A stretch of DNA of 64,000 nt from Apus apus (lineage: Eukaryota > Chordata > Aves > Apodiformes > Apodidae): NCBI RefSeq assembly GCF_020740795.1, contig NC_067294.1:6324001-6388000 (forward strand), written 5' to 3'. Under the pieces are notes generated by a model. That model was not told the DNA's origin and did not search any database. It saw only the letters and a program-made list of their open reading frames with translations. Position numbers and translations under genes: made by a program. The number at the start of each line of letters is the position of its first letter. Position 1 is the stretch's first letter. Of the stretch, positions 13,901 through 24,809 are shown piece after piece.

Positions 13901-16900
13901 AAGCTACAGAAAGAATGGACCAATGAAAAATACAGAGAGAAACAGGAGGAAGATCAGCTTTACAGTTGCATTTGACCTAAAGGATGGAACTAACATATGC
14001 ATGGTGGTTCAGGTTTTGGGTATTATAGAATTTTCACACAGGACAGGTTTGTTGGCTCTTTTTCTCAGTGTACACAATAAGGATATATATTTATTTTAGA
14101 AAAACACTTAGCCAGAAGGAATACAACATGTAGTGAAAGATAAATTATGCAGATAATGTTTTATTATGCACACAGAGTAAAAAGTACAAGGGACATGTAT
14201 TTCCCCAGGGAGACGCCTCTGAGCGGGGAAGCTGGGACGACACACAAGATAAAATAAAGAAGAGAAGGAAGGAAAGAAATGACTTGGAGGTAGCCAGTTC
14301 TGGCAGATTTTTCTTGAAGGACAAAGAAGACCGAATACTCAAAAGATTGTACTGGGGGCAATTCCTTCCAAAGAAAGGATTGTCTGTTGGCTGTGTCACT
14401 TATCAAGGTGACTTCTCCAACTCCCGAGGACAGTGTTTTGACCTTTCAGGTATTTATGGAGCTTGGAGTGAGTGACAGGAAAGTTGGAAAGGAGCAGTGT
14501 AGAAAACAACTGGCAGCATCTCTTCCCTCAAGGCTTTCCCTTTGCTCTGAGGTGGGGAACACATGGGCTTTTCATAGTTCTGCTCTGTGTTATATGGCCT
14601 CTTAAAGTCTGGCAGGATCAGTTCCTGTGGGTTGTGTGGCAATGCAAGATCAGATAAAGCAGGGAAGCAGCCCATGGTCTTATCAGTGATGGGCACAAAA
14701 ACACTGTTGAGGGTGAAATAATAATTGTATTTGAACTGCAGAACACAGAGCCTCAGTGGGCACTGGCACTTCATTTCATCAGGAACAGCAAGAAGATGCA
14801 TCTCTACATTCTCTCTTGCTTCACCCCAGGACCTGTACCTTGTAGCAGCAGGTCTTAAAGCTGGTGTTTTGGATCAGTCCCTGTTACTGCTGGCACTGAT
14901 GCTCAGCTCCTCTGCAGTGGTCATCCTGATATGTTTGTGCTTCTCCTGCACAGCTCAGTGAACCGAATTGTGCTCAAGTGAGCAAATGGAGAAAGTAAAA
15001 GAGGTTGTTTGTTTTTATTTCCAACCCCTGAGATAGCTCCATAAGGTGGGAGTCTCCTGTTACTCAGAGCACACAGGTTTTCCTCAGCGTGTTCACCCCT
15101 TCACTCTCTGATCTGGTTCTTGGAATCCTCAACAGGAGGTACTGAAGGGGTCCAATATTTCACAGGGTATCCTGCAACCATTGACAGAAATGTCATTGGC
15201 TCTTCCCATGAGGTTGTCATCAAAAGCTTCACTGCAGATAAAAATATAAGAAAGCAAATCCAAACCTGTGACTTCACACACATTTGAAGTGACCCCTGAA
15301 CTGTGTATTGTCCTACAAGCAGCCACCATGAGAATCACTCCCATTTCTGTGCTTTCCATACTACAGCCCCACATTAAGAAAACAAGCTCATTAGTCTTTT
15401 TGGTTTGTGTTGATACCTGCAGATTCACAGACTTTTGTTTGTTTGTTTTCCCTAATCTCCTCAGTGCACCATTGGCCAGATTACATTCATGTTTTCTTTC
15501 CCTTGCAGCTTTCTACCAGGCATTAGTCACAACTGGAGACTGGATTAATTTACTGATATTGTACAAGGAATAGCCTCCCCTGGAGACCTGGCTGATGTGA
15601 TCAAGAACTCACAAATGGTATCTAACCAAACGTCCATTCAGGTAAGTGGTTCTCAGTTTATTTTGGCTCAGGTCATTGCTGCACCCTTTCCTTGTCATGT
15701 CTTCTGCCTCCCTTGCTCCATACACCTTTTTTACTCTGTCTTTTGAGCTGCTGGCTCCTTGCCCTCAGGTCTAGGATGGGATGCCTTTCATAGCATCAGC
15801 CTCACAGATCTGAGGGACATAGGAAAAGAGGGTCCATCATGTTGCTTGTAGCTAATATACTGTCATGCCTTGTTTTCCTCTGCCTCCTTTCCAAAACAAC
15901 TACAGCTTGGAGGCCAAGCAAAGAATCAAGCTCAAGGGTCTTGTTTTCTGCTCTCCCTCCCTTTATGGTTAAAGATATTGGGAGTGGTTGCCTATGGGCT
16001 ATTCGTTTTCATAGCCACTGGTAGTTCCACCACCTGTGAATTTGTCTAGCTCCAATAAAAGTTATTGGTCTTGACTTAAAATTATTACCTATTCCTTTTG
16101 TAACAGCTGCTGGCAAAGCTGCTGTTCTCCTGATGGATTTTGTTTGGTCTAAGTTTGATAGCTTACTTATGAGAAGACCAGCAATCTGTTAAAATAACAT
16201 CATCTCTACATCTACTACTTCCCTGCCCCCAACTCTCATTTAGTATGAGAACATCATTCACATGTTGCAAAAAGCATATGCTGGGTGCAGTATTAGGCAG
16301 GGAAAGTCATAGGAAACAATGAATAAAAAGATATGTGCTGAACATCAGCATCTTTGGTGGTTGTATATTGATAAAGGACAAAATAACTGCTATCTCAAAC
16401 CCTCCTCCTGAAGCTTTCCCTTCTTGACAAAGTGGCACATATGATGGTGAGTGTCTATTATCTACGAACTCAAAGATTTCTTGTATTTGTGCCATTATTT
16501 ACAAGTGAAATGTGTCCAGATTTTATTCTTGGCCTTTCCTTGTCTTGTATGTATCTTCTGTGACTTAACTGTACTTGAGAAAACAGCTGTTGCCCCCAAT
16601 GTCCTACTCTGACAAAATTCTGCTTTATAAACAAACCGTGTTGTGTGTATTTCTCTCATTGTTTTACAAATTGCAATTACAAAGTGCTTTTGCATTTAAA
16701 CAGCATCTCTCTGACCTAAAAGATAGTAAAAATCATGTTAAGAAGAGCGCTGCAATTTGATGCCCTGACCTACCCTAAATAGCTGGACTTGTTTCACCTG
16801 GGCAAATTATATATTTATAATGACCCATTTTGTCATCAGAATGCTTCAGCAGAAATGTTGCAGCTCCAACTTACATGAGTATTCTTTTGAAAGGCTAATC

Positions 16901-19344
16901 AGTAGAGATACACCGTCAGGATTACATGCTTTAAAATACAGTTCTAGACAGCACTGTCCAAACTGGGCAAAAACAATTAAGCAGTTCTGATTAATCAGCT
17001 CATGTAGCTCCTCACTGCTCACCAGTTCTCCATGATCTGAGTTCAGAAAAAAGCTTAGGCTGGAGAGATTAGTTTTGTGCTTTTCTCCAGATCATAAAAT
17101 GATGCTCATGAGGTGCCTTGCTGAAAGCTCTAGGATATACTTGAGAATTTCAGCTTAAGTTCTGTCTTTACCTTCCCCAGGCTCTTCCTGCCTTTGCTGA
17201 CCGGTGTGTAGCCAACAGGCTACCTGAGAACAGTATCCCATTTTTGTTCAGGTAGTCTGTGTGCTACAGGGACCAGCTGCTGGTCTCCTGAGTGTCCAGG
17301 ATTTGAACCAAGTAACAGATTTTGAAAATAAAGTCAGGGAAGGTTAATTTCCATGAGAGTGTCTTCAGATACTTTTATGGCTGTTGGGATAAAATGCGAA
17401 TCAAAATAGATGACTGAGAAGAAATTAAAATATGTTTTAAATCAGAGCTGCTTCTCACTGCTTTTCTAGGGCAATGTGTGGAGATGCGTTCCACAGTGTA
17501 GTGACTGCAGGCATTGCTGTTTGTAGCTGCTGCTCTGGAAGAGAGAAATGATCTGTGCTGAAACCATTCGGCAGGAGTGCATATGCCAGTGTGTCCGCAC
17601 GATAAGTGTCTTCTGATCTCGTCTTCTGATCATGCAGTCAGTATGAGGAAACTTCTCTTCACTAGGACTTCTGTTTGGAGGAGGCACAAGTGCAGTGGAA
17701 CACATTTGTCTGTCTGTCTGCTCAGTCTAACGGTTGTGCTGGGGCTCAGGCCACTACTGCTTTGAACATCTTTGTCTGGCTACTTTGTACTTTTGGAAAC
17801 CAAGGGGAGAAATAGCTTTAAATCTCCTTTCGTTTTTTCTCCTAGAGCCACATTTCCATGAAAATTTGCAACCAGATCCCTGTGTTTCCATACTCCCTTT
17901 GATAACTTAGTGGAACAGCATGGTGGAAAATTTAACCTTTCCTTCTTTCTCCCTTTTAGCAGATTTTAGTGCTTCATTGTATGTTAGGAGCATCTCTCAT
18001 TAGGATTAAAATAACTAGGACCCTCTGACTGCTTCAGATATGCACGTGGCACATCCTGAACCTCAGCTACTCTCTTTGTGCAATTCTGCTAATAAAAAGC
18101 TGGCCATGGAAGAAGATAGCTTGTACTTGTAAATCTATGGCACAGGGAGGATATTACTCTATTGCTTCCCCTCTGCTGTCACTGAGGTCACTGTTCTGGC
18201 ACAGAGACAGACATGAACAGCTGCAGAAATCCAGTGATGGCCCTTCTATTGCTTCCTGGAGGGATCAATGTGGAAATAAGTGTCAGGAAAAGGAAATTGC
18301 TGGCCGTGTGAGATCTCTATCTTGGCCACTTGCGTGTGGGAAAGGTAGCTCTATTTCTTCCATGGAGGATGGGAGTTTTGATTTGTTTTTAATTCATATG
18401 TTTGGATTTTGTTTGTTTTGTTTTTCTGTCTGATGAGCATCTGTTCAGGCAAAGCTGTCATAATATACTTTCACTCTTGATTATTAATCTGACCTTCCAG
18501 TTCAGGTCTGTCCTTTGTCTCACTCCACGGTCCTGTGAAGGGGAGAGGCATCACAGAGAGGATGCAGGTGACTGCCCATCCCCAACTTCTTCTGAGTGGA
18601 AATCCAACAGGGCAGCAACTGGAGCCAGGAGGGACACCACTTGCCCAGTGCTGCTGGAAAAGCTGCTTTTTCAAAGCTGTCTCTTCACATCTTGGCAATG
18701 CAAGGAAAGTGGAGAAATAAATCACTGTGCACAGTTGTCATCTTCCCCCTTCTAGCACCAGACAAAGACTTTAAACATAGCTGAACCACTGTGGTGCCTT
18801 GGAATCAACACTCAAATTCCCAAGATAAATTGCTGGGTTCTGGTATCACTGGAATGATTTATAAACCAATTATACTGGCAATTTTATTTTCTATTGTTGC
18901 TTTGATAGATTATGGGTCAATTAGGTGTTTTACCCCTGTAGGAGCACATCTTCGTTCTGCCATAAAATGCCTGAGCTTGGCATGCTGGGATTCATTCTGT
19001 CCATCTTGCAAAACACCTTCAGTTTGTGGAAAAAAATAAGAATTATTCTGCCAAGGGCCAGGTCTGTAATTTTTATACTGTTTTGTCTCTGTGTACTGCT
19101 GAGGGCATTAGCAGGAATGCAGAGAGTTCCCACTAAATGAGCTTTCTTCACTGAATCTTGTCCTCTTCTGTCTTCTCGTCAGATTTAGGATGTGCAGATG
19201 GTGTTCATGGTACAGCTGAGTCTGTAAATAATGAGCCCTTGAGGAATGGGCATCTTTGAGCCTTCAGAGTAGCTGGACAGTATCTGTAGTGGGGCTGAGG
19301 GGCAGCAGCTCTGGATTGTCCCTAGAGAATTGTATCTATAAATA
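7966..19344. other. Intergenic, no gene recognised
   Basis: No splice-bounded coding segment or named repeat was seen. The longest open frames (minus strand near 10.9-11.3 and 12.7-13.2 kb) show no domain or compositional sign of coding. Confidence 0.65.
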
Positions 19345-19470
19345 GTGGATGGAAATCATAGGAACAGAGACTAGTAACACTGGTTCAGACCATCTAGGAC
19401 AGCACCCTGTCTCCAGCAGGGGCCATGACCTGACACCCCATGAAGAATAAGAATAGAGCAAGTATATTTA
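19345..19470 (+). repeat. Old interspersed-repeat-like patch, family not identified
   Basis: The phrases 'actggttcagaccatcta' and 'caccctgtctccagcagggg' resemble a dispersed sequence found in archosaur and turtle genomes. I recall the pattern but cannot name the family from sequence alone. It contains no coding capacity. Confidence 0.4.
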
Positions 19471-21322
19471 ATCTTCCTCCCTAACATTTTCTCCTCTCTG
19501 AGCATATTCAGCTCATGATTTCCCAAGACTGACGTGACTCTCAGTAGGACACACTGGGTTTCTCTTGCAGCTGCTTGTCCAATCTGTCCTTGAGCAGCAA
19601 CAATTCTTGCATCATTCTGAACCAGACAAGCTGGCTTTTAGAGCAAAGACTGTTATCGTCTACAATGGTGCAGAACCACAGTTACTCTAAAGACTTTAGC
19701 TGAGTAATTTTTTATTGGTAAAATCTGAACAAAGAAGAGAATTTGACCAAGACAGTTATTGAGTATAAAAAAAATAATTTCAGGGTGAACCAGTTTTATG
19801 ATCACGCCTCTAAAGTCTTGCAGCACTTTAGCAATGCAAATTGATTAGTGCAATTTAATTGTCTTGTTAATATGGACTTTTCCACTCTTGCATGTTATTT
19901 ATGTCAATACAAGCCAAGGGAATCCAGCCCAAAGGGTTTGTATCATCCTTGAATCGGTTCCTCCTCTTTTTTTGCAAGTTAGAATAAGTGTCACAGTCTT
20001 GAATAACATTGTATTTTTCTACTTCTATAAGATACAATCATCTTCTCTAGCCATAGGGAGACTGAAATTAGGAGGAACAAAATCCAAGCCCAGTCAAGAG
20101 TTCTACAAAGGAGACCCAAGACCCCAGGTAGATGGTTTTGGTATTCTGATGCCCAGCTTTTTTTATTTACTGGATGTGGCTCTTAGCAGCCTGGATTTGT
20201 GTGCATTAAGTGGTGTACACCAAGCAAGGTTTTCCTCAGAATGGCTCTCTCCTTGTTGCTTCTCTCCCCACATTTCAATTATCACATGAATACAAGCACT
20301 GCAATAATTAGGACACCATATGGCATCCATAAATTATTTTAGAGCAATCCTAGAATTGGTGACGTGGAGAAGCAGTCAGAAAGAATAAAATAAGGAACAC
20401 CACTGTAGTGAGCTGAAGATAACTGAAGTCCATGTAGTCACCTAACAGATAGTGAGAGAGCCAAGTGTGTGCATGAGCTGGACTTGGGGAACTTTAGCTT
20501 TGTTCTTCAGGGTGAAATAGCACCACAAGCTAGAAGGGTGCATTGAACACATTTACAGAGATGGATGCCCTTCATGGCATATTTCTCTGAAGATGATCTT
20601 CATTATATTTGGTTCCCTCAGTTGAGTGAGAAGTTCCCTAATACTTGCCTGCTTCTTTTTTCTTTATTGTATTGCCATTTTCTAGTTATAAGGAGTATTT
20701 GGTGTTTTTAACTATCTGCTGCTTCATGGAAAACACAACAATCATTGGAGCCATTAAGGGATTCTTAGGCAATTCACTAAATTATACAGAGAGTCAGAAA
20801 GCTTGCATAGACTATGAGATTTTCCTGGCCTGGCTGTCAGCTGGGAATGTGAGCAAATCAGACTCACTGGCCGTCACAGTCGTGCTAACAAAAGCTTTGA
20901 GGCACATGCAAAAATGCAGATAGTAAAATGCTCTTCGGTTGTTTCTCTGGAGAAATGTTATAGTTGAGCTTGGAGAAGAGTCTTCTGGTGATGTAAACTG
21001 CCCGTTCTTTATGGGCAGTTGCTCATACAAGCAGAGTGTCAAGAATTTTAGTGTAGAAAACCTCATTCAGTATTTTGTCCCTGATAAATATGTTTCCTTC
21101 CAACTGAAATATTTCAGCTACTTGGACGAAAATTATCTTTTAAACTAAATAGCTGGTTTCATGTTTTCACCTAACATCTTTTAACCATGTGGAATAGGCA
21201 CGATGGGGGCCACAGAAGCAAGCAACAGGGAAAATTAGTGGGCGAGCTCCCAGGATGTCAACTTCTCCACAGAAGCCCCAGGACACTCTTTTCTTTGTTT
21301 CCAAAGAGCAGATGCAAAATAA
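19471..21322. other. Intergenic, no gene recognised
   Basis: A/T-rich single-copy-looking sequence. An 8-base stem (aactgccc/gggcagtt) around 20996-21020 is the only small structure noted. Confidence 0.65.
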
Positions 21323-21370
21323 CCACCCCCCCCCGACCTGCCCCCTCCCCCCCTTCTTTTTTTTTTTTCC
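21323..21370. repeat. C-rich/T-rich tract with G-quadruplex potential on the minus strand
   Basis: The tract is C9, GACCTG, C5, T, C7, then a T-rich run. The minus strand therefore has G7-A-G5-(6-base loop)-G9, enough guanine runs for a G-quadruplex. Confidence 0.85.
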
Positions 21371-21569
21371 TGAAGACAAATCACTTCCAAACACATCTGG
21401 TTGAGCATGAAGAATGAGAATATGAATACAGACAATTATGATGGAGTAGAGCCCTTGCAAATGTATATCCAAATTTACCCCCTGGTAACTCATTCATCTG
21501 TGTGTCTTGACAGGATGCATGTGAAATGGTGGGACAATAAAAGCTGTTGTTGTGCTGAAAGATGTTAAT

Positions 21570-21830
21570 AGCTGGCCCCAGGGTGAGCTGGGTTTCCAAG
21601 ACGATCACAGATAACACTGGGGAAACCTTAGACTGGGGGGAATGAACGCCTTTATTTTGTAAAATAGAGACAGGGGCTGTCTCAGAGGGGGGGTTGTCTA
21701 GAGGTCCAGGTTTTACAGGACGTCATTGTTACGGGTACTCCACGGGACAGCGGGGTATCTGAACTGCTGGCTACACGTATGGAAATATCCAGCAAACAGT
21801 CACAGATGGTGATGCCTCTGCAGGTGAAAG
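21570..21830 (-). mobile_element. Candidate endogenous retroviral LTR fragment
   Basis: Read on the minus strand, a CpG-containing stretch with a CRE-like TGACGTC (near 21720) is followed by a pyrimidine/purine stretch and then AATAAAGGCGTTCATTCC (near 21655-21638). A U5-like segment follows and may end in CA. This order (promoter-like, AATAAA, short U5) suits a solo LTR or an LTR fragment. No gag, pol or env remains are seen and the ends and target-site duplication are unresolved. The alternative is a 3' end of a processed transcript or unrelated CpG-rich sequence. Confidence 0.35.
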
Positions 21831-22640
21831 TCTAAAGCTGTGTTCAGAGGGCACCTTTCTGCACCTTTTGCCATGCCCTGTTCCTCCTGTCTGCCAGGCT
21901 GCAGGGACAAGAGGTGACTGACAAAGAAGTGCTGCAGGTAGCTACTTTGGTAGCCTTTGGATGGATAAAGCTATTAAAAAATCCGCACCTTTCTTAACAT
22001 TCAGTGTTTGAGAAAGAGAAGTGATACAGATCTGTCCTCACCAAGGAACTGGTGTGCAGTGAAGCTCCTTTTCTATCTCCTTTCTGTCTGTTTTCTCTGC
22101 TGTCTGTACACAACCTGCTCTCTGAGGGAAGACATTGGCATAATCACAGGGCTAGCTGGGAGCACACATTCATAGGGCTGCAGATATTTTCTGACAGTTT
22201 CCAAGTCTAAATCTGGATCAGCTTGGTTCTGTCTGGAAATTGTGTCCTTTCCAAGGTGATGCTTCTGTTGAGACTCAGGAATAAACAACTAGAATGGATC
22301 CACAACTATGTATGTAGGCAAACATAGAAAAATTATTTGAGTTTTGAGTGTATCCCACCTAGTCTGAGTATAACTGTCTAATAGATGGTTTCTAGTTCAA
22401 ACAACTGTGTAGATTTGCTCTGCAGTTAGTAGGAAGAGAATAACATTTTCAGAAACTGATTCTATTTCTCTTGGACAACCACCTTAAGATGAGACAGCCT
22501 GTTCTTGGGAGGTGTCTACAATAGAAACTGAGTCATCTTGCAGGTCAGCTGCCTAAGCTCAGTCGAGAAGAATCTTACTCAGAGTTCTGCAGCATTGAAA
22601 GGTTTGCTAAAAAAACTCCCCACCTTTCCAGAGTCCACAC

Positions 22641-22692
22641 CACAGCTGTAAAGCATGAACTCCACAGTTGTAAAGCACAAACCTCACAGCTG
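22641..22692. repeat. 22-base tandem repeat, about 2.4 copies
   Basis: Copies begin 'cacagctgtaaagca', 'cacagttgtaaagca' and 'cacagctgt' at 22641, 22663 and 22685, exactly 22 bases apart, with a few substitutions. Confidence 0.85.
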
Positions 22693-24470
22693 TCTCCTGT
22701 CAGAGGAAGAAAGTGAGGTTATCCTGAGGGAAAATGCACAGAGGGTCCTAGGAAGTGCTTGCTTGCACCTCAATTTAGACATGTGACAGGTGGCAAAATG
22801 ACAGGTGAGCAAGGAAGACACTTGAACTTTTGAAGGCAAGGCAGGTTTCCATAGCTGAGGCCCACTGATGTGGCAAGGAAAACTGGTAAGAACAAATCAG
22901 AAACTTTGAAGAGATAAACGTGCTCCAGAGATACCAGTCCCAGAAGCAGCACAGGTGACTAACAAACCTGGAACAGTGCACATTTTGGTTTAGCATCCAT
23001 AATCTAAGTACAGCCATTTATTTATTTTAACTTCCATGTTCTTCGGTGTCCTCAAAAGAGATAGCTTAGATCAAGCCACATCCATACTGAAACAAAATGT
23101 ACTTTTGTGATTAATATCTATGAAAACTCAGAGCAACGTGGTAATAAAACTGTAAAGGTTTGGATTCCTTCAGGGAAATCCAGTTGCACTCACTTTGTTG
23201 TCAGAATAATGAGATCTTTATTTTGCAGTCACAGAGCTAATGCATTTGATGCAAGTAGAATGATTTTTGAGTTATAAGAACCTCTTTGAAGGAGACAAGA
23301 AGCAATTTTTATTATTTTTTTTATGGCTGGTTCCTCTTTGCTCACATGACACACTATTATGAATTAAGTGTCTGTAAAATGTCAATGCTCTGTAGTCCCA
23401 CACTATGCTTAAGAGAAAGCAACTCATCCCACAACACAGCCTGGTGTTCCTTCATAATTACCCCAGAAAGTCAGACAGCAGTGCATATGTTCTTTGAAAT
23501 GTTGATCCATTTGGGTTAATAGGTGCATAATTCGTGATCTCTACCTTCAAACATTTGGGTTTTCTGTATTTGGTGATTTTGGCTTCAGTTTTCATTGCGT
23601 CTGATGAATATGGATAGAAGGAAATGCTATTTGTAACTAAATATTGGAGATATTTTAGCCCATGTAGGGCTCAGAGAAAGCTTCCATGCTCAGTATTTCA
23701 CCTCTTATCCCTATGAGAATGTTACATCACTGTGCCATATATGTTGTATTGACTGATTCTTGGTGGTGAATGGCTGGGACTGACTGTTGCTGCTTTCGAA
23801 GAGAATGTGTTCATATTTTTTGGTGAAGCAGTGATGAAGCTGGATAAACACAAATGTACTGAGGGTTGATGTTTCAGATTTGGACTTTAGGAAATGCACT
23901 GAATGCTCCTTGTGCTTCAATTCACCCAGAAGGAAAACTTAAGCAAAAACTAGCTGTCACACTGAGAAACAGATGCCAGCTTTTGGAGCAGGGCAAGCAA
24001 AGGATAACAAATGCAAAATGATACAAGACAGAGAACGTCTAATGGGTGAGGGACAGTTGCTTCCAAGATGGGTGAGTTTGCAGTGTTTCTAAACTAGTGC
24101 TTGGTCACGAGTGGTCTCTTTCTGTTACTGAGCAAAGTGGGTATTAGTGCTGCCATCCAAGGCAGGAGACATTATCATATCGACCCATCTTAAGCAACAA
24201 ACATGAGATGCATTGCAAAATCAGTGAGTTCAAGTCAGATTGCTGAATATGCAGCCACTCACACTGCACAGTGAAGTGCTGTTGTATCCCCCTATGTGAC
24301 CTGAGGGCAGGTAGGTCCCTGTGGCAAAACTGGTATATTTTAAGATTATACTGAAAACAACAAGTGGTGAGATTGATCTCACCTCACTTCAAGTTATTAA
24401 TCATCTAGCCTGATTTAGGTTTTTACTTTAGGATAAGATGAACCATAATCTAGAAACATCCTTTCCTCTC

Positions 24471-24488
24471 CACTGACTATAGTCAGTG
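24471..24488. repeat. 18-base perfect palindrome
   Basis: CACTGACTATAGTCAGTG equals its own reverse complement, with no spacer. It lies in unannotated intergenic sequence. Confidence 0.95.
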
Positions 24489-24745
24489 TCTAGTGCAGGT
24501 GGAGTTGCCTGTGGCTGGTGAGCTGGATCTGGCCTCACATGAGGGAGAGTAAATTTGCCTATGCAAGTCCCAATTGGAGCATTTGGGTATTGCTTCCTCT
24601 GCTGGTGCAACTTGCCTGTATAACCATTTCTACACTCCCACTAGACTAATTATTACAAAAATTCTCTGTTATTGCTTTGCAACGGTCCATAGCGTAACTA
24701 ATTTAAAAATGCAAATGAATGCTAAATTGCAGTTGAATCTGAACG

Positions 24746-24809
24746 TCTCCTTCTCCCTCTCTCTCTTTTTCCTTTTTTTTTTTCTTTTTTTCTTTTTTTT
24801 TCCCTCTCT
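24746..24809. repeat. 64-base uninterrupted pyrimidine tract
   Basis: Only C and T occur across the interval: a CT-repeat start, then T runs broken by single C, then CCCTCTCT. The long polypurine/polypyrimidine strand asymmetry gives triplex potential. Confidence 0.9.

Larger units (their letters stand above)
21831..24745. other. Intergenic, no gene recognised
   Basis: Apart from the 22-base tandem repeat and the 18-base palindrome, nothing is identified. Confidence 0.65.

Noticed and set aside
19413..19425. CTCF-like CCAGCAGGGGCCA
   Set aside because: It falls inside an apparent old dispersed repeat and misses a key core G.
20996..21020. 8-base stem with 9-base loop as a possible small RNA or terminator
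   Set aside because: It is too short for a microRNA precursor, and stem-loop terminators do not apply to this kind of genome.
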